DNA from: an uncultured Gellertiella sp.
GTDB taxonomy: Bacteria; Pseudomonadota; Alphaproteobacteria; Rhizobiales; Rhizobiaceae
Direction of reading: 5' to 3'
DNA: 64,000 nt
Assembly (NCBI RefSeq): GCF_963457605.1
Contig: NZ_OY735139.1
Coordinates: 62,001 to 126,000 of the forward strand
The notes below the pieces were generated by a model. The model was given only the letters and a program-made list of their open reading frames with translations. It did not search any database and was not told the origin of the DNA. A program made the translations under genes and the position numbers. Below, piece by piece: positions 8,488 through 18,472 of the stretch (positions within the stretch are counted from its first letter, which is position 1; the number at the start of each line of letters is the position of its first letter).

Positions 8488-10286
8488 TGCCAGTGGTCGC
8501 CGGAGCCATGGCCGAGCTTGAAGCCCGACAGCAGCGAGCGCAGCGCCTGGGCTTCCGTCGCCAGCGAATGGCTGGCCGCCGTGGTTTCTTCCACCATTGC
8601 CGCATTCTGCTGGGTCGTCTGGTCCATCTGGTTGACGGCGGAATTGACCTCGCCGAGGCCGATCGACTGCTCGCGGGAGGAGGCGGCAATCGATTCCATG
8701 TGTTCATTGATATTGACGATATGGCTTTCGATGGTGCGCAGCGCCGAACCGGCCTCGCTCACCAGTTTCACGCCAATCGAGACCTCGTTGGTGGAGTTCT
8801 GGATCAAGTCCTTGATCTCGCGCGCGGCCTTGGCGGAACGCTGGGCGAGTTCGCGGACTTCCTGGGCAACCACCGCAAAGCCGCGTCCGGCCTCACCGGC
8901 GCGCGCTGCCTCGACCCCCGCATTCAGGGCCAGAAGGTTGGTCTGGAAGGCGATTTCATCGATCACGCCGATGATGTTGGAAATCCGGCTGGAACTGTCC
9001 TCGATCCGGCTCATGGCTTCCACCGCCTTGGCAACGACGACGCCGGAGCTGGAGGCGCTGGAATTTGCCTGGGTGGCGACACCACGGGCTTCATCGACCA
9101 GCCGCGAGGATGCCTTGACATTGGCCGTGATCTCGTCGAGCGCCGCAGCGGTCTGCTCCAGCGATGCGGCCTGATGTTCTGTCCGCTTCGACAGGTTTGA
9201 CGCGCCGTCGCTGATTTCCCGGCCACCGATATCGATGGCCTCGACACTGCCCGACACCGAGAGCAAGGTCTGGCGGAGCTGGGCCACGGAAGAATTGAAA
9301 TCCACCCGCAAGGCTTCAAATTCGCCGGAAAAGCGGGTGGTGATCTCGGTGGACAGATCCCCCGAAGACAATCTGCGCAAGCCGTCCGCGAGACCGGATG
9401 TCGCGAGGTGCAATCGTTCACTGGCGGCTTCTTCCGCCTGGGCCTGCAATTTCTGGCGTTCGGTTTCCATGCGGGCGCGATTGCGGTCGGCTTCAGCCTC
9501 AATCGCCGCCTTGGCGAGGGCTGCCTGCCGGAACACTTCGACCGACAGCGCCATCGCGCCGATCTCGTCCTTGCGGTCAACGCCCACGACCGGGGCATTG
9601 TTCTCGCCCTTGGCCAATGTATTCATCCGCAGCATCAGGGCCTGGATCGGCTGTGAAATCGTGCGCCGGGAGGCGTACCAGATGCCTATATTGAGGACGA
9701 CAACTGCCGCAAGCAGGCCGAACAGCACCTGCTCGCCGGTCGCCGATAGCGCATTGCTGTTGGCCGTCAACACATCCGAAAGCGATTCGACCTTGTCGCC
9801 GGATTCGGCCATGGCACCTTCCAGCGTTTTGAACTGTTGCTGGAACTTCGCCAGCTCTTCGGCGGCCGGTTTCTTGCCCGTCTTCATCTCGTCGATCAGC
9901 TTGCGGGCATCATTGACATAATCGGCGAGTGGCTGATCCAGCTTGGCCAGCACCGCACTCACCTCCGGTTGGGTGACCAGTTGCTTGTTAAGAGCGATTG
10001 AATCCGTAAATACCTTGCTGTGGTCCGTGAGATTGGCATCCGCATCCTGAACCGTGACGCCCGGCGCGCCGCTCAGTGCCAGCAGGGCGGAAAACACGTC
10101 GGCGCGAATTGCATCATGCATCATGTCGGCATTCATGTGGGTACGCACGGCCTGATCGACACGCACGCTTTCCTGCACATTCGCCGTCAGAACCCGCTCG
10201 GTCCAGATCCCGCCACATGTCGCAGCAGCGCCAAGCGCAAAGGTCGTCAGGCTTACCAGTATGATTTTGCTGCTTATTGTCGACAT
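8466..10286 (-). CDS. Methyl-accepting chemotaxis protein
   Basis: Transmembrane chemoreceptor of 606 residues controlling CheA. Membrane segment 1 is at about residues 7-27, a periplasmic helical sensor at 30-185 (four-helix-bundle type, Cys-poor), and membrane segment 2 at 187-206. A HAMP domain follows (207-260), then a second HAMP-like unit ([18 protein letters not shown]). The cytoplasmic signalling coiled coil carries the highly conserved tip [20 protein letters not shown] region and [18 protein letters not shown]. No C-terminal CheR-binding pentapeptide of the xWxxF type is seen; the end is HQARSAA. Ligand unknown. It is the only chemotaxis gene in the window. Confidence 0.96.
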   Translation of the reverse strand: MSTISSKIILVSLTTFALGAAATCGGIWTERVLTANVQESVRVDQAVRTHMNADMMHDAIRADVFSALLALSGAPGVTVQDADANLTDHSKVFTDSIALNKQLVTQPEVSAVLAKLDQPLADYVNDARKLIDEMKTGKKPAAEELAKFQQQFKTLEGAMAESGDKVESLSDVLTANSNALSATGEQVLFGLLAAVVVLNIGIWYASRRTISQPIQALMLRMNTLAKGENNAPVVGVDRKDEIGAMALSVEVFRQAALAKAAIEAEADRNRARMETERQKLQAQAEEAASERLHLATSGLADGLRRLSSGDLSTEITTRFSGEFEALRVDFNSSVAQLRQTLLSVSGSVEAIDIGGREISDGASNLSKRTEHQAASLEQTAAALDEITANVKASSRLVDEARGVATQANSSASSSGVVVAKAVEAMSRIEDSSSRISNIIGVIDEIAFQTNLLALNAGVEAARAGEAGRGFAVVAQEVRELAQRSAKAAREIKDLIQNSTNEVSIGVKLVSEAGSALRTIESHIVNINEHMESIAASSREQSIGLGEVNSAVNQMDQTTQQNAAMVEETTAASHSLATEAQALRSLLSGFKLGHGSGDHWHQARSAA

Positions 10287-10522
10287 GTATTGTCTCTCGC
10301 GGTTATGCGGCGATCACATCGGAAATCACCGGAGATAATTTATCAATTGTTAATATGACGATAAATGCTGAATTAAATATTAAATGAATATTGCAAGTTC
10401 ATGCCATAACAATTGAGGCATTTATTCAGAGTTTCGGCATATGGGGACTATGCCATGTCAGCCGGTCTCAGGCTTTTTGACAGAAATTCCCGACCTGTCA
10501 CGCAAGCTGCCTGAGAAATACG

Positions 10523-10783
10523 TCACCCGAAATCGACATGTTTCCAGTTTCCGTCTGGCGTCTTTAAACCCGGCTCAAGACCGCCGCCGATGGAATGCAT
10601 GTACCGGACGCTTGATGAAATCAGAGCGTCATTCGGGCCTTTGTTTTTGGAAACCCTGCTCTGGGTCAAATTGGCGCCGTCGGCCAATTCTTGCGGCGCG
10701 ACCCCAATCGCCTTGCGAACTTCCGCCAGGGCCCTCCCCGGGGCGTCTATTGGTCCGGGCAAGACCGTCAGGTCCGGAGACAT
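10523..10783 (-). CDS. Small XRE/HigA-like helix-turn-helix protein, possibly degraded
   Basis: An 86-residue frame whose middle resembles XRE-type DNA-binding antitoxins: LAEVRKAIGVAPQELAD, then LTQSRVSK (recognition helix), then a segment like the S/TLRxYIEALGG block (SSVRYMHSIGGGLE) and a PDGxxxxVD-type tail (TPDGNWKHVDFG). The turn between helix and ErG-type residues is abnormal (SKNKGPND instead of SKxERG), and no toxin gene is adjacent, so it may be decayed or solitary. It begins 18 bases beyond the 3' end of tRNA-Arg on the same strand, a common island-integration spot. The start codon is uncertain. Confidence 0.5.
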   Translation of the reverse strand: MSPDLTVLPGPIDAPGRALAEVRKAIGVAPQELADGANLTQSRVSKNKGPNDALISSSVRYMHSIGGGLEPGLKTPDGNWKHVDFG

Positions 10784-10801
10784 GTGTCGGATGACAGAAT
10801 T

Positions 10802-10878
<77 letters not shown>

Positions 10879-10927
10879 CATGGCCATCAGGCATGAAAGG
10901 GCGGGTATTTGCAAGCCGCGCGGCCGG

Positions 10928-11233
10928 TCAGTGCGTCCAGGGCTGCATGCGGTTGAAGCGGAAATTGTCGGGGTAGGAGACCTGCTTGCGGGTGGCTTCC
11001 TTCGGTTCGATCACCCGGTAGTCGATGTCCTTGCGCTTTGCATAGGCTTCGGCCAGTTCCTGACTTTCGAAATTCAGGCGGACCTGCTGCTGGGTATCGG
11101 CGCTGGACGTATAGCCCATGATCGGATCGATCTTGCGCGGCACTTCCTGATCGAATTCCAGTACCCAGCGGTGAGTCTTTGCCTTGCCGGATTGCATGGC
11201 GGTTTTGGCCGGACGATAAATCTTGGCAGACAT
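10928..11233 (-). CDS. NDUFS4-like complex I accessory subunit (ETC complex I conserved region)
   Basis: A 101-residue homologue of the mitochondrial 18-kDa complex I subunit (NDUFS4/NUYM), found with alphaproteobacterial NADH:quinone oxidoreductase. The family pattern is clear: MSAKIYRPAKTAMQSG, THRWVLEFD, PLMGYTSS-type segment (DPIMGYTSSADT), QQVRLNFESQELAEAYAKR, YRV, and a C-terminal KxxSYPDNFRFNRMQPWTH block. The ATG at 11233 is selected because the family starts at that methionine; the open frame runs 57 bases further upstream without support. It stands alone between two tRNA genes rather than in the nuo operon. Confidence 0.93.
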   Translation of the reverse strand: MSAKIYRPAKTAMQSGKAKTHRWVLEFDQEVPRKIDPIMGYTSSADTQQQVRLNFESQELAEAYAKRKDIDYRVIEPKEATRKQVSYPDNFRFNRMQPWTH

Positions 11234-11337
11234 GCTCTCACATTGCTCCCATTTTGAAGCAGACCTGGCCCGCTTGTTGCTGTCCCACAATCCCCGCAGG
11301 GTAAATCCGGCTGAATGACCGGATGAAAACCCGTCGT

Positions 11338-11414
<77 letters not shown>

Positions 11415-11744
11415 TGCCGACGATGGGGCCGAGATACACGGTATAGTCTGACCCCGCAACTCCTAAAATTGTCTTTCCCGTCGTCGCGCGCTGCTCAAGC
11501 GATCTCGCCTGGAGGGCCGACGGCTTTTAATGGTGGAAATCACGCCATAGCGGTCCTGACACGTTGTCAGATCTAGCAGAGAGAAACTTTTCCGTCATAA
11601 GATCCGACTCAGCGAAACATTTAACCTTTGCCGCGACAGGTCGGCAGAATGTGCACCACACAATTCGGCAGCCCCTTCTTTTTGGAGTGGTTTCAAAAAG
11701 TTGCTGGATTGCTTGTCATTCCTTTATTCGGGGTCGGGAAATTC
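11415..11744. other. Intergenic stretch before the CASTOR-like gene
   Basis: 330 bases between tRNA-Pro and the channel gene. Short open frames here have no recognisable protein content. It must hold the promoter of tRNA-Pro (minus) and of the channel gene (plus), but I see no box I would defend. Confidence 0.5.
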
Positions 11745-13646
11745 ATGTCACAGCTTGCGAAATACAAAGAGAAACTGCGCTACGAGTTCGACAAGACGAT
11801 GTCTGCCGGAACGGCAGCCCTGATTGGCTGGCTGGCGCTGGTGTCGTTGACCATCATCCTGATCATCGCGGCCTTCGTCGCCGCGACCGGCGTTGCCCCC
11901 GATGGCAGCGGCCCGCTCGGTTTCGGCGAGGCTGCCTGGGAATCGCTGATGCGGACTCTCGATTCCGGCACCATGGGGGGCGATTCCGGATGGAGTTTCC
12001 GCCTGACCATGCTGTTCGTGACGCTATCCGGCATTTTCGTGGTCTCGACCCTGATCGGTGTGCTGTCCGCCGGTATCGAGGGGAAGCTGGACGTGCTGCG
12101 CAAGGGGCGCTCAAGGGTGCTGGAGAGCGATCATACGATCATTCTCAACTGGTCGCCCTCGATCTTCGACATCATCTCGGAACTGACCATCGCCAATGAA
12201 AGCCGCAAGAAGCCGCGCATCGTCGTCATGGCCAATCGCGACAAGGTGGAGATGGAAGACGAGATTGCCGACAAGATCGAAAACCTGCGCAACACGAAGA
12301 TCATCTGCCGCAGCGGCGATCCGACCGATCTCTACGACCTCGCCATCGTCAACCCGCAGACCTCCCGCTCGATCATCGTGCTGTCGCCCGAGGGTGACGA
12401 TCCCGACAGCCAGGTGATCAAGACGGTGCTGGCGATCACCAACGATCCGCGCCGCCGCACCGGACGCTACCGGATCGCTGCCGAGCTGCGGGAATTGGAC
12501 AGCCGGGAGCTGGGGATTGCCGTCGGTGGCGACGAGGCACAGCTGGTGCTGGCCGATGACCTGATTGCCCGCATCATGGTGCAATCCTGCCGCCAGTCCG
12601 GCCTCAGCGCCGTCTATTCCGAGCTTCTCGATTTCGACGGCTGCGAGATCTACACGCTCGAGCAGAAGGAACTCGCAGGCAGGCCCTTCGGCAGCGCCCT
12701 GATGGCCTACGAGACCTCGACCCTGATCGGGATCGTCGACAAGGACAATCGGGTGATGCTCAATCCGCCGATGGAAACGGTGATTGCCGAGGGTGCCCGG
12801 GTAGTGGTCATCGCGGAAGATGATGATGCGATCTCGCTGTCGCAGATCAAGCGCGAGTTCAACCGCGCCCTGCTCTCGGCCCCCGCGCCGGTGGAGCTGA
12901 AGGCGGAAAAAACCCTGATTCTCGGCTGGAACCGTCGTGGCCCGCTGATTGCCCGCGAGCTCTCCCGCTATGTCCAGCCGGGCTCCAGCCTCACCATCGT
13001 GGCGAGCACGCCGGGCCTTGCCGAGCGGCTGCGGCCGATGGAGTTTCCCGAGGACAGGCTCAGCGTGCGCGTCATTTCCGCCGACAGCTCCAGCCGCGCC
13101 GTGCTCGATGGTCTTGACATCCACGATTACGACCATGTGCTGGTGCTTGGCTATAACGAGGAACTGGCGGCCCAGGCTGCCGACACCCGCACGCTGGTGA
13201 CGCTGCTGCACCTGCGCAAGATCGCCGATATGGCCGGCAGGCATATCAGCGTCGTCAGCGAGATGATCGATGTCAGGAACCGCGAACTTGCCGAGGTCAG
13301 CAAGGCCGACGATTTCGTCGTCAGCAACAAGCTGGTGAGCCTGATGCTGTCGCAGGCCTCGGAAAACGAGTTCATGTCGGCTATCTTCGGCAGCCTGCTG
13401 GATGAGAATGGCTCGGAAATCTACCTGCGCCCGGTGTCGGATTATGTGGTCACCGGCAAGCCGGTGGATTTTGCCACCGTGGTGCTTGCCGCCCGCTCGC
13501 GCGGCGAAGTCGCCATCGGCTATCGCCGCCAGCGCGAGGGCGATGTCGACGACCGCAATCTCGGCGGCGTCACCATCAACCCGGTCAAATCCGCCAGGCT
13601 GGTCTATGAGCCGCAGGACCGGATCGTGGTGCTGGCGGCCAGCTGA
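11745..13646 (+). CDS. CASTOR/POLLUX-related ion channel with RCK-like domains
   Basis: Probable inner-membrane cation channel regulated by cytoplasmic RCK/TrkA-N-like domains. The 633-residue product has membrane segments at about 24-46 and 86-108 with a pore-loop region between them (ESLMRTLDSGTMGGD, at 66-80). This is followed by LIGVLSAGIEGKLDVLRKGRSRVLE, which closely matches the linker of plant CASTOR and POLLUX. Two nucleotide-binding-like domains follow: one from HTIILNWSPSIFDIISEL (about 127) and a second from KTLILGWNRRGPLIAREL (about 387). The plant proteins have four predicted membrane segments, this one two. ATG at 11745 has GGGTCGGGA upstream; the frame extends 117 bases further. 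A shared terminator separates it from the convergent aap operon. Ion selectivity is not deducible. Confidence 0.88.
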   Translation: MSQLAKYKEKLRYEFDKTMSAGTAALIGWLALVSLTIILIIAAFVAATGVAPDGSGPLGFGEAAWESLMRTLDSGTMGGDSGWSFRLTMLFVTLSGIFVVSTLIGVLSAGIEGKLDVLRKGRSRVLESDHTIILNWSPSIFDIISELTIANESRKKPRIVVMANRDKVEMEDEIADKIENLRNTKIICRSGDPTDLYDLAIVNPQTSRSIIVLSPEGDDPDSQVIKTVLAITNDPRRRTGRYRIAAELRELDSRELGIAVGGDEAQLVLADDLIARIMVQSCRQSGLSAVYSELLDFDGCEIYTLEQKELAGRPFGSALMAYETSTLIGIVDKDNRVMLNPPMETVIAEGARVVVIAEDDDAISLSQIKREFNRALLSAPAPVELKAEKTLILGWNRRGPLIARELSRYVQPGSSLTIVASTPGLAERLRPMEFPEDRLSVRVISADSSSRAVLDGLDIHDYDHVLVLGYNEELAAQAADTRTLVTLLHLRKIADMAGRHISVVSEMIDVRNRELAEVSKADDFVVSNKLVSLMLSQASENEFMSAIFGSLLDENGSEIYLRPVSDYVVTGKPVDFATVVLAARSRGEVAIGYRRQREGDVDDRNLGGVTINPVKSARLVYEPQDRIVVLAAS

Positions 13647-13676
13647 ACGGTTGTCCGGACTTCATATCCTGATTGA

Positions 13677-13715
13677 AAAGCCTCCCGCTGCCGTCTGCAA
13701 CGGGAGGCTTTCGTG
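13677..13715. terminator. Bidirectional terminator between the channel gene and aapP
   Basis: AAAGCCTCCCG (13677-13687) pairs with CGGGAGGCTTT (13701-13711), an 11-bp stem with a 13-base loop. It is followed by TCGTGTCTTTCG on the plus strand and preceded by an A-rich stretch that supplies Ts for the minus strand. It lies between two convergent genes. Confidence 0.8.
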
Positions 13716-13737
13716 TCTTTCGCCAGCAGCGAAGATG

Positions 13738-14511
13738 TCAGTGCAGGATCTGGCTCAGGAACAGCTTGGTGCGCTCGTGCTGGGGATTGTCGAAGAATTC
13801 GGCGGGGGAGTTCTGCTCGACGATCTGGCCTTGGTCCATGAAGATCACCCGGTTGGCGACCTGGCGGGCAAAGCCCATTTCATGGGTGACGCAGAGCATG
13901 GTCATGCCTTCCTCGGCAAGGCCCACCATCGTATCCAGCACTTCCTTGATCATTTCCGGGTCGAGCGCCGAGGTCGGCTCGTCGAACAGCATGATCTTCG
14001 GGTTCATGCAGAGCGAGCGGGCAATCGCCACGCGCTGCTGCTGGCCGCCGGAGAGCTGCCCCGGATATTTATGCGCCTGCTCGGGGATCTTGACGCGGGT
14101 GAGGAAATGCATCGCCACTTCCTCGGCCTGCTTTTTCGGCATCTTGCGCACCCAGATCGGCGCGAGCGTGCAGTTTTCGAGAATGGTCAGGTGCGGGAAC
14201 AGGTTGAAGTGCTGGAACACCATGCCGACTTCGCGGCGCACCTCGTCGATCTTCTTGAGGTCGCTGGTCAGTTCGGTGCCATCGACGAAAATCTTGCCCT
14301 GCTGATGCTCTTCCAGCCGGTTGATGCAGCGGATCATCGTCGACTTGCCCGAACCCGACGGCCCGGCAATGACGATGCGCTCGCCGCGCATGACCTTGAG
14401 GTTGATGTCGCGCAGCACGTGAAATTCGCCGTACCACTTGTTCATGTTGATGATGTCGACAGCGACTTCGGTTTCCGAAACCGTCAGTTTCTTGGGTTGG
14501 GCTGGCGCCAT
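13738..14511 (-). CDS. aapP: General L-amino acid ABC transporter, ATP-binding protein AapP
   Basis: ATPase of the broad-specificity rhizobial amino-acid uptake (and efflux-influencing) system. The 257 residues contain Walker [10 protein letters not shown] (about 52-60), the Q loop [11 protein letters not shown], the ABC signature [14 protein letters not shown], Walker [13 protein letters not shown] and the switch His in CVTHEMGFA. The N-terminal 17 residues before [11 protein letters not shown] are an extension seen in AapP. It is last in the aapJQMP operon, 20 bases after aapM, and ends at a bidirectional terminator. Confidence 0.96.
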   Translation of the reverse strand: MAPAQPKKLTVSETEVAVDIINMNKWYGEFHVLRDINLKVMRGERIVIAGPSGSGKSTMIRCINRLEEHQQGKIFVDGTELTSDLKKIDEVRREVGMVFQHFNLFPHLTILENCTLAPIWVRKMPKKQAEEVAMHFLTRVKIPEQAHKYPGQLSGGQQQRVAIARSLCMNPKIMLFDEPTSALDPEMIKEVLDTMVGLAEEGMTMLCVTHEMGFARQVANRVIFMDQGQIVEQNSPAEFFDNPQHERTKLFLSQILH

Positions 14512-14531
14512 GGGGTGTCGTTCCCTTCGTG

Positions 14532-15701
14532 TTATCGTTTGTGGCCGGTGTCGAGTTGACGTTCAATGAAGCTGGAATAGCGGGACATGCTAAAGCAAAA
14601 CAGCCAAAAGACAAATCCCGCAAAGATCAGGCCGGTGAGCGGCGTGACTGCCGAAACCCACTTGATATCGGCAAAACTGGACCGGACGATGCCGAGCAGA
14701 TCATACATGCTGATGATCGACACCAGCGATGTGTCCTTGAACATGCCGATGAAGGTGTTGACGATCCCCGGTATGACCAGCTTGACCGCCTGCGGCATGA
14801 CGATCAGACCCATTTTCTGCCAGTAGGAGAGGCCGAGCGAATCGGCGCCTTCGAACTGTCCCTTCGGGATTGCCTGCAGGCCGCCGCGAATGACTTCCGC
14901 CATATAGGCCGAGGCAAACATCGACACCCCGATCACGGCGCGCAGGAACTTGTCGACATTGGTGCCCGGCGGCAAGAACAGCGGCAGCATGAAGCTCGCC
15001 AGAAACAGCACGGTGATCAGCGGCACGCCCCGGATCAGTTCGATGAAGGCAATGCACAGCATCCGGATCACCGACATGTCGGAGCGCCGCCCGAGCGCCA
15101 GCAGGATGCCGACCGGCAGGGACACGGTAATGCCGATATAGGAAATCACCAGCGTCACCAGCAGCCCGCCCCAAAGATAGGTTTCCACCACCGGCAGGCC
15201 GAACAGGCCGCCATAGAGCAGGATGAAGGAAACCACCGGCAGGATCACGAAGGCGGCCAGCGCATTGGCCAGCTTGTAGGGCATTTTCGGCATCAGCAAC
15301 GGTGTCAGCGTCGCGGCAAACAGCGCAAACACCAGTGCCGGTCGCCAGTGCTGGTCGACCGGGTAGCTGCCGAACATGTAGAGCGGAAACTTGTCGGCGA
15401 CAAAGGACCAGCAGGCCCCGCTCCAGCCGTTCGGCTGGTTGCCGCCCTGTTCCACCGTGGCGCAAAAGCTGCGGTCGGTGCCGATCCAGTTGGCCTTGAT
15501 GAACAGCCAGTTGACCAGGCCGGGCAATACCAGTGCCAGAAGCAGAATGGCGAGAATGGTCAGGACCGAATCAAGCCAGCTGGCAAACAGGTTCTTTCGG
15601 ACCCAGGCCACAGGGCCGATTTCCGTGGACGGGGTCTTCATCGGCCCGAGCAGCTCGGTGCGCACGAAAGCGACGGAGGCGGGAGAAATCTGTTCGGTCA
15701 T
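14532..15701 (-). CDS. aapM: General L-amino acid ABC transporter, permease AapM
   Basis: Inner-membrane permease of the HisM/GlnP type, 389 residues. It is much longer than ordinary polar amino-acid permeases (about 220) because of an N-terminal extension with two or three extra membrane segments, which is diagnostic of AapQ/AapM. The permease loop in the C-terminal half reads [13 protein letters not shown] ... [28 protein letters not shown] with the EAA-type motif. Start ATG at 15701 lies one base after the aapQ stop (TGACATG), so the two are translationally coupled. It forms a heterodimer with AapQ. Confidence 0.95.
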   Translation of the reverse strand: MTEQISPASVAFVRTELLGPMKTPSTEIGPVAWVRKNLFASWLDSVLTILAILLLALVLPGLVNWLFIKANWIGTDRSFCATVEQGGNQPNGWSGACWSFVADKFPLYMFGSYPVDQHWRPALVFALFAATLTPLLMPKMPYKLANALAAFVILPVVSFILLYGGLFGLPVVETYLWGGLLVTLVISYIGITVSLPVGILLALGRRSDMSVIRMLCIAFIELIRGVPLITVLFLASFMLPLFLPPGTNVDKFLRAVIGVSMFASAYMAEVIRGGLQAIPKGQFEGADSLGLSYWQKMGLIVMPQAVKLVIPGIVNTFIGMFKDTSLVSIISMYDLLGIVRSSFADIKWVSAVTPLTGLIFAGFVFWLFCFSMSRYSSFIERQLDTGHKR

Positions 15702-15702
15702 G

Positions 15703-16896
15703 TCAGCGCTCCACCAATGCCATTTTGCGGTTGAACCAGTTCATGAACATCGAGGTCGCCAGGCTGATCGACACATAGATCAACAGCCAGATGGCAACGA
15801 TTTCGATGGCATGTCCGGTCTGGTTGAGGATGGTGCCACCGACGGCGACAAGATCGGCATAGCCGATGGCAACCCCGAGAGAGCTGTTCTTGGTCAGGTT
15901 CAGATATTGCGAGGTCATCGGCGGAATGATGATGCGCAGCGCCTGCGGCAGCACCACCAGCCGTGTGGTGAGACCCGGCTGCAGGCCGAGCGCATAGGCC
16001 GCTTCCGTCTGCCCCTTCGATACGCCGCGAATGCCTGCCCGCACGATTTCCGCGATGAAGGAGGCGGTATAGAGCGAGAGGGCGAGATAGAGCGACATGA
16101 ATTCCGGCCAGATGAAGGCACCGCCCGAAATGTTGAATTTTCCGGCAACCGGCATGTCGAAGGTCAGCGGACGGCCGAGCAGCAGAAACACGATCAGGGG
16201 CAGTCCGATGATCGCCGCAAGCGCGACCGGCAGCACCGGAGCCCGTTGCCCTGTCGCCATCTGGCGGACACGCGCAAAGCGGCGATAGCCATAGGCAATC
16301 ACCACGCCGGCAATCAGGGCGGCCAGAATCCAGCCCGAGCCCTCGCCGAAGATCGGCGCGGGAAAATAGAAGCCGCGATTGTTCAGCACCGCGCCGAAGG
16401 GCAGGACCAGCGAGTTGCGGGCATCGGGCAGGGCGTTTATAACGCCCTTGTAGCCGAAAAAGATGATGATCAGCGCAGGTATGTTGCGGAAGACCTCGAC
16501 ATAGACCGTGGCGATCTTCGAGATAAGCCAGTTGCGCGACAACCGTCCCATGCCGACCAGCAAGCCGATGATGGTGGCGGTGACAATGCCTGCGGCCGCC
16601 ACCACCAGCGTATTGATCAGGCCTTCGAGCAGGGCCTGGAAATTGGTGGAATCGCTGCTGTAGGGGATGAGGGTCTGGGAAATGTCGAAGCCTGCCCGCC
16701 CCGCCAGAAAGCCGAAGCCTGCGGCAAGATTGGCCCGTTTCAGATTTTCCAGCGTATTCAGCCACATCCAGGTAATGCCGACCAGCAGGACGATAACCGT
16801 CAGCGTCTGATAGGCGATGCTGCGCCAATAGGGATCCCGGTGCCATGCGGGTTTGTCGGGCAGGGCGACGGAAAGGTCCGCTGCTTCCATTGTCAT
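15703..16896 (-). CDS. aapQ: General L-amino acid ABC transporter, permease AapQ
   Basis: Second permease of the Aap system, 397 residues, with about eight hydrophobic segments. Motifs: [37 protein letters not shown], and the EAA loop [24 protein letters not shown] (EAA---G of ABC importers), followed by [24 protein letters not shown]. As in AapM, an N-terminal extension and a long periplasmic insert separate it from simple HisQ-type permeases. It is second in the operon, 182 bases after aapJ, with a conspicuous hairpin in that gap. Confidence 0.95.
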   Translation of the reverse strand: MTMEAADLSVALPDKPAWHRDPYWRSIAYQTLTVIVLLVGITWMWLNTLENLKRANLAAGFGFLAGRAGFDISQTLIPYSSDSTNFQALLEGLINTLVVAAAGIVTATIIGLLVGMGRLSRNWLISKIATVYVEVFRNIPALIIIFFGYKGVINALPDARNSLVLPFGAVLNNRGFYFPAPIFGEGSGWILAALIAGVVIAYGYRRFARVRQMATGQRAPVLPVALAAIIGLPLIVFLLLGRPLTFDMPVAGKFNISGGAFIWPEFMSLYLALSLYTASFIAEIVRAGIRGVSKGQTEAAYALGLQPGLTTRLVVLPQALRIIIPPMTSQYLNLTKNSSLGVAIGYADLVAVGGTILNQTGHAIEIVAIWLLIYVSISLATSMFMNWFNRKMALVER

Positions 16897-16995
16897 GTCA
16901 TCTTCCCCAATTCGCCTTCATGGCTGTGCCGTTCCGGGCTGTGGCCGGTCCGGCATTCCCGTTCACCCTTTGCGGGTGTATTTTTCTTTGAGGAT

Positions 16996-17029
16996 GCTGA
17001 CGGCATGGCCCCATGGGAACGCCGTCAGC
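16996..17029 (-). promoter_or_regulatory. Hairpin in the aapJ-aapQ gap
   Basis: GCTGACGGC (16996-17004) and GCCGTCAGC (17021-17029) make a perfect 9-bp stem with a 16-base loop. Similar stem-loops after the binding-protein gene of ABC operons protect its mRNA or partly stop transcription, giving excess binding protein; that role is inferred here from position. No T run follows. Confidence 0.5.
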
Positions 17030-17078
17030 CAGGCGGGACGACCCGCGCGTGCCGAAAAGGGCAGGCGCGGGGTTCAGG

Positions 17079-18107
17079 TCAGCGGATCGGCGGCGCGTAT
17101 TGCAGGCCACCCTTGCTCCAGAGATTGTTGAGGCCGCGGGCGATCTTCAGCTTGCTGCCTTCGCCGACATTGCGGTCGAAGGATTCGCCGTAATTGCCGA
17201 CGGCCTTGATGATGTTATAGGCCCACTTGTTATCGAGACCGAGGTCGGTGCCGATGGTGGAATCCTTTTCCTCGCCGAGGAAACGCTTGATATCCGGATT
17301 TTCCGACTTCACCATCTCATCGACATTGGCCTGGGTGATGCCCATTTCTTCCGCCGTCACCAGCGCGTAATGGGCGAAGGACACGATGTCGAACCACTTG
17401 TCGTCGCCCTGGCGAACAGCCGGTCCGAGCGGCTCCTTGGAAATGATTTCGGGCAGGATGACGTTTTCATCCGGCTGCTTCAGCGTCAGGCGGATGGCAT
17501 AGAGGCCCGACTGGTCGGTGGTGTAAACGTCGCAGCGCCCGGCATCATAGGCCGCATCGACCTCTTCCTGCTTTTCGAACACGACGGGCTTGTAGTCCAT
17601 CTTGTTCGACTTGAAATAGTCGGCAAGGTTCAGTTCGGTGGTTGTGCCGGACTGCACGCAGACGGCAGCGCCGGAAAGCTCCAGAGCCGACTTCACGTTC
17701 AGGCTCTTCTTCGCCATGAAACCCTGGCCGTCATAATAATTGACGGCGCGGAAATTGAAGCCGAGCTGGGTGTCGCGGCTGATGGTCCAGGTGGTGTTGC
17801 GGGCCAGCACATCGACTTCGCCCGATGACAAGGCCGGGAAGCGGTCCTTGGCGGAAAGGGGGGTGTATTTCACCTTGGAGGCATCGCCGAACACGGCCGC
17901 CGCCACGGCCTTGCACTCGTCGATGTCGAGGCCGGACCAGTTGCCCGCGCTGTCCTGTGCGCCAAAGCCGAGCAGTCCCGCGCCATTGACGCCGCACTGG
18001 ACGAAGCCCTTCTGCTTGACCGTTTCCAGCGTGCCAGCCGATGCGGACGAGGCCGCGAATCCGACAGCGGCGAGCGCCAAGCCTGCGGTGAGAAGCGTCT
18101 TTTTCAT
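17079..18107 (-). CDS. aapJ: General L-amino acid ABC transporter, periplasmic binding protein AapJ
   Basis: Solute-binding protein (342 residues, SBP family 3) delivering many L-amino acids to AapQMP. A Sec signal peptide (MKKTLLTAGLALAAVGFAASSASA) is present with a probable AxA cleavage near residue 24. The mature part begins TLETVKQKGFVQCGVN and shows NWSGLDIDECKAVAAAVFGD, RFPALSSGEVDVLARNTTWT and SGLYAIRLTL, typical of AapJ. It is first in the operon. GAGGGTTGGA just upstream is the ribosome-binding site. The operon is known in Rhizobium to respond to nitrogen status, but no NtrC or RpoN site was recognised here. An IS lies about 365 bases upstream. Confidence 0.96.
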   Translation of the reverse strand: MKKTLLTAGLALAAVGFAASSASAGTLETVKQKGFVQCGVNGAGLLGFGAQDSAGNWSGLDIDECKAVAAAVFGDASKVKYTPLSAKDRFPALSSGEVDVLARNTTWTISRDTQLGFNFRAVNYYDGQGFMAKKSLNVKSALELSGAAVCVQSGTTTELNLADYFKSNKMDYKPVVFEKQEEVDAAYDAGRCDVYTTDQSGLYAIRLTLKQPDENVILPEIISKEPLGPAVRQGDDKWFDIVSFAHYALVTAEEMGITQANVDEMVKSENPDIKRFLGEEKDSTIGTDLGLDNKWAYNIIKAVGNYGESFDRNVGEGSKLKIARGLNNLWSKGGLQYAPPIR

Positions 18108-18209
18108 GTTTCCAACCCTCTTCTGTTGTTGTTGTCTTCAGAGTATCAGCCGGGATGCGCGGGGAGCGCCGCAAGGAGCTCCCGAAATCCGCCCGGAGCG
18201 GGATGCGCT

Positions 18210-18238
18210 ATCACAGTCACAAATGCGGCAAGGGTCAA
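18210..18238 (-). promoter_or_regulatory. Candidate aapJ promoter
   Basis: On the minus strand TTGACC (complement of 18233-18238) is followed after 17 bases by TGTGAT (complement of 18210-18215). It lies about 100 bases upstream of the aapJ ATG. The -35 fits the alphaproteobacterial sigma-70 consensus, the -10 only partly. Confidence 0.35.
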
Positions 18239-18472
18239 GTCTTCGAAATGCAATGACGGCTCCCGGCAAACCAGGACATGACTGCAAAGCCTGAAAGATG
18301 GAGATTTAAAATATTGATATCCTTTCGATATTGAACTGAAATTCTACAAAATCTAGCGAATAAGAAAATATCGATCATTTCGCCCTCACGATAATTTTTT
18401 TTGGGAAAACACGGGCGCGGAGTTCTTGACCCGTGGCCCTGGCGCTTGTCACAAGGAATGACAGAAATCTTA
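18239..18472. other. AT-rich intergenic stretch between aapJ promoter and IS
   Basis: No gene. Low-GC segment (around 18300-18420) unlike its surroundings. It contains the inverted repeat TGTCA-N7-TGACA (18447-18463) 9 bases before the IS. Before the insertion this DNA would have continued straight into the metC leader, so it probably contains the original metC promoter. Confidence 0.5.
18470..18472. repeat. IS target-site duplication, left (TTA)
   Basis: TTA directly before the left inverted repeat, repeated at 19405-19407 after the right one. A 3-bp TNA duplication fits the IS1031 group of the IS5 family. Confidence 0.75.

Noticed and set aside
15391-17193. 600-codon open frame on the plus strand over aapQ/aapM
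   Set aside because: His/Gln/Arg-rich shadow of membrane-protein codons read backwards.
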